This document shows, piece after piece, positions 38,909 through 47,460 of a stretch of 64,000 nt of DNA; within the stretch, counting starts at the first letter, position 1, and each line of letters opens with the position of its first letter. Made by a program: the position numbers and the translations under genes. The notes under the pieces were generated by a model. It saw only the letters and a list, made by a program, of their open reading frames with translations. It was not told the DNA's origin and made no database searches. The stretch comes from Persephonella hydrogeniphila (GTDB lineage: Bacteria > Aquificota > Aquificia > Aquificales > Hydrogenothermaceae), in NCBI RefSeq assembly GCF_900215515.1, contig NZ_OBEI01000004.1, positions 59,607 to 123,606 of the forward strand, written 5' to 3'.

Positions 38909-39605
38909 GATAGAGAGTTGTACTGAGTTTTTTGTTTTTGTATGTATGTAGAACGCTTTCAATAATGAACTCTTTTTGTAAAACTTTTATTCCGTAAAGG
39001 GGATAGATATCAAAAATAGGTTTTGTCAAAACAAGTTCTGAATGGTCTTTTAAAGGGAAAAATCTCTTTATCAAGTCTCCATTTATTTCTAAGTAGTCTT
39101 TTAATTTTTTAAATTCGTGAAAATGGAATATACCATCAACATCAAAAAACCATACAAAATCGGTTAATTTCCAAGTTCTTTGAATCCTTCTAAGGGCTGT
39201 ATCTATAGATTCGTTCCATATAGGAAAATGATGTTTTTGTATAAAGGATCTATCTGTAAGAAGCTTTGGATATTTGATAATTGCTTCTATTATTTCTTTT
39301 GGCGTGGTTCTGTTAAAAGATTTGGTAGTTTTTTCATTTATCAGCTTTATGTATTCATCTTTTGCTTTTATATAGGTTATTTCTTTATCTGATATGTCAG
39401 TAATATACCCTTTAAAGACTGGGTAAAGCCTTTCGTATCCAAGATAAAGTTCTACCTTGTCATCTAATTGTGCTTTTATTTTTGAAACTTTGAGTTGACA
39501 ATGTTGAGTATGAAATCTGGCAGATAGATAAACTTTAAACTCTAACAGATTTTCTGTTTCTTCTTCATTTCCGATAATAAGCCTAAAATTTGGTTTATAT
39601 ATCAC
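38892..39605 (-). CDS. Baseplate hub (gpD / Mu gp44-like) candidate
   Basis: A 237-residue protein starting with GTG in a GTGA overlap with the frameshifted chaperone extension. Beta-rich N-terminus, then SIDTALRRIQRTWKLTDFVWFFDVDGIFHF and a C-terminal IKVLQKEFIIESVLHTY segment, reminiscent of contractile-tail hub proteins that form the ring above the spike. Assignment is by pattern and tail-gene context. Confidence 0.6.
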   Translation of the reverse strand: MIYKPNFRLIIGNEEETENLLEFKVYLSARFHTQHCQLKVSKIKAQLDDKVELYLGYERLYPVFKGYITDISDKEITYIKAKDEYIKLINEKTTKSFNRTTPKEIIEAIIKYPKLLTDRSFIQKHHFPIWNESIDTALRRIQRTWKLTDFVWFFDVDGIFHFHEFKKLKDYLEINGDLIKRFFPLKDHSELVLTKPIFDIYPLYGIKVLQKEFIIESVLHTYKNKKLSTTLYLSNLS

Positions 39606-40299
39606 TCTTCTACCTGTGGGAATTCTTTTTTATAAAGAAAGAGAGCCATACCTCCCAGTTCTCTAAACTCCTGGAAAGAAGTAGGCTTTCTATGGAAATA
39701 CTTCATAATTAATGTTTCTATAAAAAGTAGGCTATTACTTTCTATTTCTGTTGTGAGTTCTCTGACTTTTTTATTTCAGCTTTTACCTCATCTTCAACAG
39801 CTTTAATAATAACCGGGAATATTCTTAAAGCCAATAAAGGATAGCTCTCAAGTATTGTTTTCATTTTCTTATCTTCTTCAATAGTATTGATAATAGCTTC
39901 TTTCATTTTTTCTATAAGTTTTATTCCTCTTGCATTTTTTATGAGCTCCTTGGTTTTATCGTAATCAAAATCCTTTAATGTGAATTCTTCAAACATTTCT
40001 ATTTCAAGTTCAGGGTCATAAACAGGAACATAGAGTTTTCCTTCTTCTATATAAGGCTCCTCTTCGGTTAGCCCTAAATGTTGCCCTATTATTATTGCTA
40101 CCTTATCTCTAACGACTTCAGGTGCTTCTTTTAATTTTGTCCTATCTCTTGGATCAACTGCCGAGAAAATAAGAACGTGAGATGCTTTTTCTGTTTTGCC
40201 TTTTCGGTTGAGTTCTATGAATGCATTTAAGTCTTTTTCTGAAGGTCTTGAAAATCTAAAAGTGTAATCTTTGTCTTGGTATTTGATGCAAAGTTCCAT
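39602..40299 (-). CDS. Tail assembly chaperone, long form by -1 frameshift
   Basis: Ribosomes slipping back one base on A AAA AAG (39766-39772) leave the short frame eight codons before its stop and continue 54 codons to a TGA at 39602-39604. The extension (VRELTTEIESNSLL... ending KKEFPQVEE) has no start of its own and fills the otherwise empty gap before the hub gene, overlapping its GTG by 3 bases. Long/short chaperone pairs made this way are conserved in tailed phages. Confidence 0.8.
39742..40299 (-). CDS. Tail assembly chaperone, short form
   Basis: A 185-residue helical protein (Mu gp41 / lambda gpG type by role): beta start MELCIKYQDKDYTFRFSRPS, acidic middle, helical C-terminus ending SENSQQK. 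Such proteins coat the tape measure during tail assembly. First gene of the late unit at copy 3; GAGGTAAATT precedes the ATG. Confidence 0.75.
   Translation of the reverse strand: MELCIKYQDKDYTFRFSRPSEKDLNAFIELNRKGKTEKASHVLIFSAVDPRDRTKLKEAPEVVRDKVAIIIGQHLGLTEEEPYIEEGKLYVPVYDPELEIEMFEEFTLKDFDYDKTKELIKNARGIKLIEKMKEAIINTIEEDKKMKTILESYPLLALRIFPVIIKAVEDEVKAEIKKSENSQQK
39766..39772 (-). other. Slippery heptamer A AAA AAG
   Basis: Minus-strand AAAAAAG lies in the correct register (ATA AAA AAG) for a -1 shift, identical to the E. coli dnaX slippery sequence. Confidence 0.8.
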
Positions 40300-40328
40300 A
40301 ATTTACCTCGCTATTTTGTTTTGATAAC

Positions 40329-40371
40329 AAGATAACTTTCAGAGATTGTAGATGTTAGGACAGGTTGGACA
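40329..40371 (-). promoter_or_regulatory. Late promoter copy 3 (chaperone-hub unit)
   Basis: Minus strand TGTCCAACCTGTCCTAA at 40371-40355, 20 nt, hexamer TATCTT (40334-40329), then GTTATC and A at 40322. The motif starts at the last T of the preceding terminator, so it cannot be part of the upstream message. Confidence 0.85.
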
Positions 40372-40392
40372 AAAAAACCCCCATAATGGGGG
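40371..40392 (-). terminator. Terminator of the early operon
   Basis: Minus-strand stem CCCCC / GGGGG (loop ATTAT) followed by seven T, 33 bases past the RecT-like stop. It separates early from late genes on the same strand. Confidence 0.88.
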
Positions 40393-40424
40393 CAGGAGGT
40401 TAGGAGGGGGAGGTGTGAGGGAGA

Positions 40425-41486
40425 TTAAAAGGGGACGTCGTCATCTTCATGGTTCTCTATTATTTGTAGTAATTCTTCTAACTGCTCATTGGAAAGATCT
40501 TTGGAGCTTTCAGCTTGGAACTTTTCTTTTATTATCTTCTTTATCTTGTCCGTTTCTAATCCTTTCTCTTTTGCTTTATTTTGAATCGCTTCAAGTAGCC
40601 CTTTTCTGTATCTTTTCTTCATAACCTCTTCTTTTATCTCTTTCCAAACGTAGTAATTATCTGTCTCTGTAAGAGAATTTATTCCGTGTTTTTGAAGTAT
40701 TTTTTCAAAATCTATCCCTGCAGATTGAGATATGGCTTTAAGTTGATCTTCAAGTAGTACCAGTAGTCTGTCTATTATTTCAGAAGCTTCCGATTTCGTA
40801 AGTTCTGTTGAACTTTCTTTTCCTATCTGGGATCTCAACCACTCCTTAAACTGGTAATCGTAAAAATCCTCTCCTATTAAAGAAGCTATTGCATGGATTA
40901 TCTTTATCTGTTCCTTTGTTATTGGTTCTTCTTCTGATTTTACAGCTGGGGTATTTTCATCCTCTAATTCTTCAACAGAGGTATATCCTGCAATGTTGAA
41001 AGCTTTTCTCAGTGCCCTGTTTACTGCTCTTGTTTCTGCCATTTCTTGAGGGTTTGATTTTACTGCCCAGCTTTTTTCATTCATTGACGCTTTTCCCCAT
41101 CCTACGTAAGGTTCTTTCTGTCCTTTGAGGTAAACTTCGGCTTTCCAGAGATGAATATCCTTTGGGTCACTTCCCAAGAAATAGGCTTTCCTTTCTTCTT
41201 CTGTTGCAGGTCTGGTTTTGATTCCTTCCAGTTTCCCTGAATTGTGTGCAATATGTAAAAGTCCTGCATTTGTGATATAGAGCCTATCCTGGATGATTGT
41301 TAGGTGCCCAAGTATGGGGTTTAGTCCAAGTTGCTGAGCTGCTAACACTATTAACGCTCTTTGTTCGTTGGTGTAAGGTTTCCCTTCTCTGTCTCTAAGT
41401 ATCAGTTGTCCTGCTTGCTGCATTAGCTTGTTTGGGTCTACATTACCCATTAGGGCTGTTGCTGGTGCTAATGTTTTTGTTTCCAT
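40425..41486 (-). CDS. RecT/Bet-like single-strand annealing protein
   Basis: A 353-residue protein. The first ~185 residues match RecT/Bet-type annealases: RALIVLAAQQLGLNPILGHL, LYITNAGLLHIAHNSGKLEG, VGWGKASMNEKSW and EMAETRAVNRALRKAF. The C-terminus is helical and acidic, ending ENHEDDDVPF, the sort of tail that binds single-strand DNA-binding protein partners. An annealase in a transposing phage suggests recombination or protection during replication. Last gene of the early operon. Confidence 0.85.
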   Translation of the reverse strand: METKTLAPATALMGNVDPNKLMQQAGQLILRDREGKPYTNEQRALIVLAAQQLGLNPILGHLTIIQDRLYITNAGLLHIAHNSGKLEGIKTRPATEEERKAYFLGSDPKDIHLWKAEVYLKGQKEPYVGWGKASMNEKSWAVKSNPQEMAETRAVNRALRKAFNIAGYTSVEELEDENTPAVKSEEEPITKEQIKIIHAIASLIGEDFYDYQFKEWLRSQIGKESSTELTKSEASEIIDRLLVLLEDQLKAISQSAGIDFEKILQKHGINSLTETDNYYVWKEIKEEVMKKRYRKGLLEAIQNKAKEKGLETDKIKKIIKEKFQAESSKDLSNEQLEELLQIIENHEDDDVPF

Positions 41487-41644
41487 GATTTATTTACCTC
41501 CAATAGTTTTTTAATCATTTTGCTTGCTTGTTTTTTGGTCAAATTGTTTAAATCGTATTCTTTTGTTGTTTTTACAACTTCTTCCGGTGGAAGTTTTTGA
41601 AGTAAAGCAATTATGTAATCAATCTGTTTCTTTGTTGCTTTCAC
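41468..41644 (-). CDS. Small helical protein
   Basis: A 58-residue protein with a GTG start (41644) in a GTGA overlap with the gene at 41641 and an AAAGGAG site 9 bases upstream. It ends 19 bases inside the RecT-like gene. Sequence is helical and basic: KATKKQIDYIIALLQKLPPE, LTKKQASKMIKKLLEV. Function unknown. Confidence 0.7.
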   Translation of the reverse strand: MKATKKQIDYIIALLQKLPPEEVVKTTKEYDLNNLTKKQASKMIKKLLEVNKSWKQKH

Positions 41645-42012
41645 AATTGCTTTACTCCTTTACTAAAAAATCCTTTTACTGTTTTTACATGGGTCTTCCA
41701 GAGAATTGCTTTTTGTTCTTTAATCGCTAAATGAGAGGCGATGGTATGGGCTATATGGTCTATTACTTCTTCTGCTGTTTCATGGTCAAAAGGATTACTT
41801 GCAACTAAAAGTATTTCAATTATGTATTCTCCGGATTGTTTATAAACTCTGCATATAGCAGGAATAGAACATTCTGTAAACTCAAATAGCTCATATCCAC
41901 CTATAACACTTCCAAAGAATTTGTTCATAGCTCCATCAATGGTAACGGTCTTTATTTCAGCTTGTTTTTTAGAAGAGCTTCTTTTGAGCTTTTGTAAAAT
42001 TTTTGAAAGCAT
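41641..42012 (-). CDS. Hypothetical early protein
   Basis: A 123-residue alpha/beta protein with TVTIDGAMNKFFGSVIGGYELFEF and HETAEEVIDHIAHTIASHLAIKEQ; no recognised family. GGAGGAG lies 7 bases before the ATG. Both neighbours are closely coupled. Confidence 0.65.
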   Translation of the reverse strand: MLSKILQKLKRSSSKKQAEIKTVTIDGAMNKFFGSVIGGYELFEFTECSIPAICRVYKQSGEYIIEILLVASNPFDHETAEEVIDHIAHTIASHLAIKEQKAILWKTHVKTVKGFFSKGVKQL

Positions 42013-42015
42013 TTG

Positions 42016-42180
42016 CTACTCCTCCAGTAGTTTTAATATTTCTTTGATGCCGTTGATTCTTTGTTCTAATTTTCTGTAATATCCACAGTTGCCTTTACAC
42101 TCTGTATATTTCTGAAGATGTATCTTCTTTTTCTTCTCAAGCTGCGAAAGCAAATTTTTAAAGTATTTCACCTCTTTCAA
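42016..42180 (-). CDS. Small CxxxC protein
   Basis: A 54-residue protein from a TTG at 42180, with GGAGGAG 5 bases upstream, filling the gap between two early genes. Mostly helical and basic, with YTECKGNCGYYRK in the middle, a possible metal or disulfide pair. Function unknown. Confidence 0.6.
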   Translation of the reverse strand: MKEVKYFKNLLSQLEKKKKIHLQKYTECKGNCGYYRKLEQRINGIKEILKLLEE

Positions 42181-42181
42181 A

Positions 42182-42418
42182 TTACTCCTCCAGCTTTTTT
42201 AAAATCTCATCTCTAATGTGATTGATATTCTTCTCAATGTTGCCTATTTTCTTTCTTGCATGATTGAGGGGCTTTCCCAGCAGCCCCTCTATTTCTCCTA
42301 CTTTCACGAGCAGTTTTTGAGGAATTCTAAGCAGTTCTTCAAGTTCTTTGAAGATTTCTTCTATCTGTGAGTCAGTTTCTATTGGTTTTCTTTTCTTCTC
42401 GAACTGGTTTAATCTCAT
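42182..42418 (-). CDS. Small coiled-coil protein
   Basis: A 78-residue helical protein. The ATG at 42418 is chosen because AAGGAG lies 9 bases upstream; an earlier in-frame ATG has no such site. Heptad-like pattern through IEEIFKELEELLRI and IGNIEKNINHIRDEIL. Unknown function. Confidence 0.6.
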   Translation of the reverse strand: MRLNQFEKKRKPIETDSQIEEIFKELEELLRIPQKLLVKVGEIEGLLGKPLNHARKKIGNIEKNINHIRDEILKKLEE

Positions 42419-42448
42419 CTTGCAAATCTCCTTTGTTATTTTTATCAT

Positions 42449-42688
42449 TTACTTAGCGTGTGTTTTTGCTTGTTTTGGAAGTAGCCTCATTCGTGGAGGC
42501 TCTTCCTCTTTTACAAGAAAGCGAATCTCTTTTTCGTTGACAGTAAATCCTTTAAAGCTATAAACCCATCTTTTGCCTGTCCCTTTGGCACATTCAACAA
42601 GAACAAGATCTCCGGAAATTTGATGTGTATAGTACTTTCCGGATAAATACATTTGATGATTTCCAAAATCCAGAACAATGTCTTTCAT
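42449..42688 (-). CDS. Hypothetical early protein
   Basis: A 79-residue beta-rich protein (DLVLVECAKGTGKRWVYSFKGF) with a basic C-terminus. GGAGGAGTAATC precedes the ATG. No family recognised. Confidence 0.6.
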   Translation of the reverse strand: MKDIVLDFGNHQMYLSGKYYTHQISGDLVLVECAKGTGKRWVYSFKGFTVNEKEIRFLVKEEEPPRMRLLPKQAKTHAK

Positions 42689-42690
42689 GA

Positions 42691-42981
42691 TTACTCCTCC
42701 TTAAATGTATTTGATTCGATTTCTTTTTTTAATGCATGGGCAGGGGCAAATACGGGAACTCTTCTGGTTGGAAGCTGTTTAATCTTTCCTTCTATTGTTC
42801 TTACTTTTCTGGGCTTTCTTGTTTTCACGTAGAAAACTCCAAAAGCCGGTATCTGAAGTCTTTCTCCTCTTAAGAGGGCATTTCTCACTGTCTGAAATAG
42901 CTCCTCCACAACCTTGTCAACAATTTGGAACGGAACCTGAGCATTTTTTGAAACTTGAACTTTTAGTTCTTTGTAGGTCAC
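42691..42981 (-). CDS. HU/IHF-family DNA-bending protein
   Basis: A 96-residue HU-type protein: helical dimerisation part (VDKVVEELFQTVRNALLRGERLQIP), the GVFYVKTRKPRKVR beta arm start and a C-terminal VPVFAPAHALKKEI helix. HU helps assemble Mu transpososomes; this phage-encoded copy may bind the phased repeats at the left end (inference). Confidence 0.88.
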   Translation of the reverse strand: MTYKELKVQVSKNAQVPFQIVDKVVEELFQTVRNALLRGERLQIPAFGVFYVKTRKPRKVRTIEGKIKQLPTRRVPVFAPAHALKKEIESNTFKEE

Positions 42982-43160
42982 TTTTTCTCACCTCCAAAAA
43001 CTGTTTTATAAGCGTTTTCAAAAGCTTTTTCTTTTGGCATTTTTAAGAGGGAAACATTGTCAATGAAAAGGCTTTTGAGCTTGTAGAACTGCTCTTCTGT
43101 GTAGTCAAACTTTCCCAGTTCTGCAAGCCTGTTTTTTAAATACTTGTCTTTGCTTTCCAT
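42978..43160 (-). CDS. Small helical protein
   Basis: A 60-residue Lys-rich protein. The ATG at 43160 has AAGGAGG ideally spaced; a GTG three codons earlier overlaps that site. It overlaps the HU gene by 4 bases. Function unknown. Confidence 0.6.
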   Translation of the reverse strand: MESKDKYLKNRLAELGKFDYTEEQFYKLKSLFIDNVSLLKMPKEKAFENAYKTVFGGEKK

Positions 43161-43165
43161 CTGTA

Positions 43166-43825
43166 TCACCTCCTTTTGATTCGTAGGTCTGTTGTCTCGT
43201 TTATTTCTTTCACCTCACACATCTGAAGAATTCTTGAAACTAAAGGCTCGTCTTCTAAGAAATTAAAAAAATCTCTCAGGCTGGCGTTTGTAGTGATATA
43301 GAGCTTTTTATTTTTTCTTGAGGCATGATAGATGACTCTTTCTGCAAATCTTTTTTCAAGTTTATTCAGGTTTGGATTTACATCGTCAAGTAGGAAACAA
43401 TCGTAATGCTTCAATCTGTTTTCTGTGTAATACTCTTTCTGGACGTCAAAATCTTGAAGAGTGATATATAAAGGTGCTGATACTTTGTGATATCTCAAAT
43501 CTTTTGCTATCTTATATATAAGTGCAAATGTTTTTCCTATTCCGGCTTTTCCTGAAAGGAGAAGCCCTTTTTCTTCTACTTTTAAAGACTCTTCTAATGC
43601 TTTTGTTTTTTCTGGTTTGAAGATTTCTTCAATGTAACTTTCCGGAAATTCTCCATTTTTTAATTTTTCAATGATAAGTCTTTTGGGCAAAGGCTTTAGA
43701 ACTTTTTTGACAACACTCTGTCCGTTTTCTTCTGCTTCTACCCAGTATTGTGTTTCTGTTTCTAAATACAAGCCTTTCCCGTTAACTTTTTGTATAGCTT
43801 CTTCAACTGTTTTTGCCATAATCAT
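43166..43825 (-). CDS. DnaC/IstB-like AAA+ helicase loader
   Basis: A 219-residue ATPase. Walker A is GKAGIGKT (92-99) and Walker B CFLLDDV (D147, D148), followed by a sensor-1-like LYITTNASLRDF and a C-terminal RIL Arg region, the DnaC/DnaI pattern. It would load the host replicative helicase. The preceding gene may supply an initiator function. AGGAGGTAAAT precedes the ATG. Confidence 0.85.
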   Translation of the reverse strand: MIMAKTVEEAIQKVNGKGLYLETETQYWVEAEENGQSVVKKVLKPLPKRLIIEKLKNGEFPESYIEEIFKPEKTKALEESLKVEEKGLLLSGKAGIGKTFALIYKIAKDLRYHKVSAPLYITLQDFDVQKEYYTENRLKHYDCFLLDDVNPNLNKLEKRFAERVIYHASRKNKKLYITTNASLRDFFNFLEDEPLVSRILQMCEVKEINETTDLRIKRR

Positions 43826-43838
43826 TTTTATTTACCTC

Positions 43839-44354
43839 CTAAAAGTTTGGAACATCCTCATCATCAGAGGCGTTTGGGATGCTAAGATCTTCTTCTTGTT
43901 GAACGGCGTTCAGGTAATAGTCAATTCCTCGCTCATTTTCTGGAGATGTCCATTTTTTCTGTGGCTTGTTTTGAGCTTTTTTCAATGCAGGAAGCAATGC
44001 TCTAAACTGTGTAATCCCTTTTGCTCCTTTTCTTTGTGTGCTTTTAAAGTTTTCATAGTCTTTTTTTAACTGTTCTATGCTTTCGTTGTTTTGCTGGTAG
44101 ATTTTTACAAGCTCTTTTAGATGTTTTCCGATAATTGCTTGATATTTAACACTCATTAATTTTTCTGGTGGTTCGTTGTTCCATAGGTTGAGATACCAGC
44201 CCATTAGATGTCTTATGTCTACTTTGTCTTTTTGTTTGTCCTCAAGGTATATCTGCAGTCCTTTGATGAGTTTGTCTAATTTTTCTTTTGCTTCTTTTCC
44301 AGATTTTGAGCTCCTTATTTCTATGAGTCTTTTGAGTATTGTTTCGTGTCTCAT
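43839..44354 (-). CDS. Hypothetical replication-region protein
   Basis: A 171-residue helical protein with an acidic C-terminal tail (SIPNASDDEDVPNF). Its place directly before a DnaC-like loader is where phage replisome organisers are usually encoded, but no DnaD or winged-helix motif is clear. ATGA overlap with the zinc-finger gene. Confidence 0.6.
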   Translation of the reverse strand: MRHETILKRLIEIRSSKSGKEAKEKLDKLIKGLQIYLEDKQKDKVDIRHLMGWYLNLWNNEPPEKLMSVKYQAIIGKHLKELVKIYQQNNESIEQLKKDYENFKSTQRKGAKGITQFRALLPALKKAQNKPQKKWTSPENERGIDYYLNAVQQEEDLSIPNASDDEDVPNF

Positions 44355-44890
44355 AGCCCAGCTCCTTTTAATCTTTTTCTAATGATTTTTAGTCTTTCTT
44401 TTATTGCTTCCTCACTTCTGCCGAGCTCTTTTGAAAGCTGAGATGCTTTTTGCCTATTGAATCTGTAATCAGGTTTGAATGCTTCTATCAGCTTTTCTTC
44501 TTCCCACTTTTGCCAGTTTTGGAATTTTCTACTTGTTTTTCCACGATGCCTTTTAGTCTGGTGATAGAGCTTGTAATACTCTTTTTTGCATTCTTTTGAG
44601 CAAAAGAGCTGTTTTTCTTCAAATGGAACAAAATCTTTATCACATACTGCACATTTTCTTTTTTCTATATACTTTTCCCAGTCTTTTGCATAGTCTTTTA
44701 GGGCAAATATGCCTTCTGATACAGCTGTGATTGTTGCTTTATATAGCTGTTGTTTTATAAAATCCTTTACCTTGTTTCTCAGGAAAGATTTGCCGAGATA
44801 CTTATATTTTGTTGCTTCTAAGTCTTTAACGATATCCTTAGCAGTGAAAACTTTTCTTTTTACCATAAAAGACCAGATTACATTTTTCAT
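44351..44890 (-). CDS. Zinc-finger DNA-binding protein
   Basis: A 179-residue basic protein. A winged-helix-like N-terminus (VFTAKDIVKDLEATKYKYLG) is followed by a zinc knuckle (CAVCDKDF...LFCSKECKKEYY, near residues 80-105) and a C-terminal helix-turn-helix-like segment (KASQLSKELGRSEEAIKERL). It could be a regulator, including the missing late activator (speculative). ATGA overlap with the transposition ATPase. Confidence 0.65.
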   Translation of the reverse strand: MKNVIWSFMVKRKVFTAKDIVKDLEATKYKYLGKSFLRNKVKDFIKQQLYKATITAVSEGIFALKDYAKDWEKYIEKRKCAVCDKDFVPFEEKQLFCSKECKKEYYKLYHQTKRHRGKTSRKFQNWQKWEEEKLIEAFKPDYRFNRQKASQLSKELGRSEEAIKERLKIIRKRLKGAGL

Positions 44891-45579
44891 ATTGATACCT
44901 CTACTGCTTTAATGAGTTTTTTGATTTCTTTTTCTGATATTTGATTTAGTTTCATACCTTTTGCGTAATATAGCAGCCTGTCTATTTCTATAGTTGTCCA
45001 GCCCCTTTGTTTTGCTATTTTCAACAAGTTCTCATCTGTTTTGATTTTGTATGCAGCTGCCAGCTGATTTACTGTTTTCTCTGATAGAGAATCAAGTGAT
45101 TTTCTGATTATTACGCGTTTGTTTAATGCTGGATATTTTGTGATATGCTTCAGTAAATCAAGGTCTCCCAGAAGGACAAATCTAATCGGGAACTCTTCAA
45201 ATACATCTTTTATTTCTCCCATAAGGACTCTTTTTGTAAGAAGTCTTTGAGCTTCATCTAAAATAACAATTGGGAATTGTCCGGTAGCTTCTAAATAGGT
45301 TGACAAAAACTCGAGCGTTTCCTGGTAGCTTCTTGAGATAGCCGAACCTAAAACTCTTGCAAGCTCTCTTGTGAATTTAGAAGGAGTGTCAAGGGTTTGT
45401 GAAATTTTCATATAAAAAACATCGTGATGTTGTTTTGTAAGCATCTTGGCAGCTTGAGTTTTACCGACTCCGTAGTTTGCAGAAACTATTGCAATTCCCT
45501 GTTTGCTGTCTCTAATTGTTTTCTTCATAAGCAAAACTACTTTTTCAAGTTCTTCATAAGCGTGTGTCTTTACTTGCAT
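44887..45579 (-). CDS. MuB-type AAA+ transposition protein
   Basis: A 230-residue ATPase: Walker A ANYGVGKT (to K40, T41), Walker B IVILDEAQ (D108, E109), and a C-terminal helical domain. MuB/TniB proteins bind target DNA and stimulate the DDE transposase encoded immediately upstream. AGGAGGAATAAG precedes the ATG. Confidence 0.9.
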   Translation of the reverse strand: MQVKTHAYEELEKVVLLMKKTIRDSKQGIAIVSANYGVGKTQAAKMLTKQHHDVFYMKISQTLDTPSKFTRELARVLGSAISRSYQETLEFLSTYLEATGQFPIVILDEAQRLLTKRVLMGEIKDVFEEFPIRFVLLGDLDLLKHITKYPALNKRVIIRKSLDSLSEKTVNQLAAAYKIKTDENLLKIAKQRGWTTIEIDRLLYYAKGMKLNQISEKEIKKLIKAVEVSI

Positions 45580-45580
45580 C

Positions 45581-47044
45581 TTATTCCTCCTCTGATAGTA
45601 GTTGTGAAAGGATGTCTAAATCTTCTGTTTCTTCAAAACTTTCAGATTTTTCCTCAGTTTCTGTGGTAAGTTCTTCTAATAGGGAGTCTTCAGGTAGTTC
45701 AATCTTGTAAGGGTCTTCTTGGAGGGCTTCTGTTTCAAGTATTGTTTTTTCAGCTTCAAGTTTTTGGATTCTTTTATTTATGCGTTTTTGTTTTTGTTTT
45801 ATTTGTTTATCTTTGATTGTTTCAAGGTCTGCAGACTGACTGATCAGCTTAGCAGTTCCTAAATATTCTCCAGTCTGTGCATTATAAACAAACAGGTTTG
45901 TTACGTTTTCAAGGTCTCTGAGGCAAAGGACTGTAAGATTTTTTCTTTTTCTACCAAGTTCTGTTTTTGGTTTATGGTATATAAATTCATAAACGAGATT
46001 ATCTATTTTTATCTGATTATTGATGACCTTCCTTTCAAATCTTTCTGCAAATGCCAGTCTAATTGTTTCTTCATCTATTTCTCTTGTTCCAAGTCCGTAT
46101 GAGTTGACCAACTCCAGGGGTGAAAATGTTCCCTGAATGTGCTTGAAGTTGTGAGATTCTTTATTGAAATGTTCTATGGCAAGATGCCATAAATCTGAAA
46201 ATTCACCTTCAAATCCTGTAGCTCTTATTGTTCTCGCCGTATCTTTTAAGCTTCTGAAGAATCTTTCTATGACTTTTGAGGATGGATTGTAGGATTTAGT
46301 ATTTCTATACTCAACGCCGAGCTCTTTTAAGGCATTTATTATGTAGTCATTTTTGATGATTTTCTCGTTGTCACTTTTTATAGCTTTGGGAACTCCATAC
46401 TGAATGAAAAGGGTCATCAAATAATAAGCAACATCAAGAGAGTTGAATGCTTTGTTATAATGCTTTGCATTTTTCTCTTTGTTCTCAATAATCATTGCAG
46501 GAAATACATATCCTGTAAATGTGTCTATAACCTGCATTACTGAATAGTTTTTGTTGTTAAATGAATATCCTGTGGCGTCTATTTCCCATAAGCCCACTTC
46601 TCTTTTTACGGTTCCTTTTGATTGAACGAATTTTGATATTTCTTTTTTGAGCCTTCTTTGTTTTTCCAGATTTTCTTGTGAGCCGAACTCTCTGATGATG
46701 AAGTAGTCTAAAAATTCATAAAATGCACTTTTGCTGAGCTTGACATTATCGGCAAGTAGATTTAATTTGATATGTTCGTATATTTGTGCATTTGATAGAA
46801 CCCTGCTGGTTCCTTTTTCTTCAGTTCTCATTGTCAGCAGGGTTCTTAATTTGTTTTTTGTGGTCTGTGACATAGATTTATAGATACGGAGATGTTTCTC
46901 TCCTTTTTTTCTTTCTTTACCTATATCTCCATTAACAACTCTGTGAACTGTTGATTTACTTACGCCGGTTATTTTTGCAATCTGTCTTATTGAAAAGCCT
47001 TCTGCGTGCAGCTGGAGGATTTTTGATTTGCTAACTTTCTTCAT
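45581..47044 (-). CDS. Mu-type DDE transposase
   Basis: A 487-residue transposase. An N-terminal helix-turn-helix (SIRQIAKITGVSKSTVHRVV, 18-37) precedes the rve catalytic core with D156 (LWEIDATGY), D225 (KSDNEKII) and E260 (SKVIERFF), i.e. D-D-35-E. The Mu C-terminal domain (~330-420) is followed by a Lys/Glu-rich tail that likely contacts the ATPase. Shorter than MuA (663), lacking the large bipartite end-binding region, so end recognition may rest on the short N-terminal domain. Confidence 0.93.
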   Translation of the reverse strand: MKKVSKSKILQLHAEGFSIRQIAKITGVSKSTVHRVVNGDIGKERKKGEKHLRIYKSMSQTTKNKLRTLLTMRTEEKGTSRVLSNAQIYEHIKLNLLADNVKLSKSAFYEFLDYFIIREFGSQENLEKQRRLKKEISKFVQSKGTVKREVGLWEIDATGYSFNNKNYSVMQVIDTFTGYVFPAMIIENKEKNAKHYNKAFNSLDVAYYLMTLFIQYGVPKAIKSDNEKIIKNDYIINALKELGVEYRNTKSYNPSSKVIERFFRSLKDTARTIRATGFEGEFSDLWHLAIEHFNKESHNFKHIQGTFSPLELVNSYGLGTREIDEETIRLAFAERFERKVINNQIKIDNLVYEFIYHKPKTELGRKRKNLTVLCLRDLENVTNLFVYNAQTGEYLGTAKLISQSADLETIKDKQIKQKQKRINKRIQKLEAEKTILETEALQEDPYKIELPEDSLLEELTTETEEKSESFEETEDLDILSQLLSEEE

Positions 47045-47045
47045 T

Positions 47046-47447
47046 TTATACCTCTCTAATGGTCATGAATGTATAAAGCTCATAGAAGTCTCTGAGTGAA
47101 ATTTTTATATTGTGTTTCTCTAAATGAGGTTCCACGATTTGATAAATCTGAGAAATAGGAAGCCTAATATAAACTTCTTTATTGCCTTCTATTTTCTTGA
47201 TGTGGCAGTTCCTTAGTAAATCTATTAATTCTTTTATTTCTTCTGGAAGTTTTCGATAAAGCTTAATTATTCTTTCTGAATAAGCTTTACCAGATTTGGA
47301 AATTATCTTTTCTATTTTTTCTTTGGGATAGTCGGTAATTTCACTTATAACTTCTATTGGTATATTTCCACGATAATACATTCTGACTATCCATTTCTCT
47401 TCCTTTAAAACTTCTTTCAACTTTTCTTTCTTCCTTCTGTCTCCCAT
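47046..47447 (-). CDS. Early hypothetical DNA-binding-like protein
   Basis: A 133-residue basic protein with a possible helix-turn-helix (GNIPIEVISEITDYPKEKIEKI). The ATG at 47447 follows AAAGGAGGGCAGC; the frame is open 33 bases further up. It ends 1 base before the transposase ATG. Function unknown. Confidence 0.65.
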   Translation of the reverse strand: MGDRRKKEKLKEVLKEEKWIVRMYYRGNIPIEVISEITDYPKEKIEKIISKSGKAYSERIIKLYRKLPEEIKELIDLLRNCHIKKIEGNKEVYIRLPISQIYQIVEPHLEKHNIKISLRDFYELYTFMTIREV

Positions 47448-47460
47448 AGCTGCCCTCCTT

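Noticed and set aside
44351..44890. Zinc-finger protein as the late activator
   Set aside because: Only its early position and DNA-binding look support this; other early genes are equally possible, so it is not claimed.
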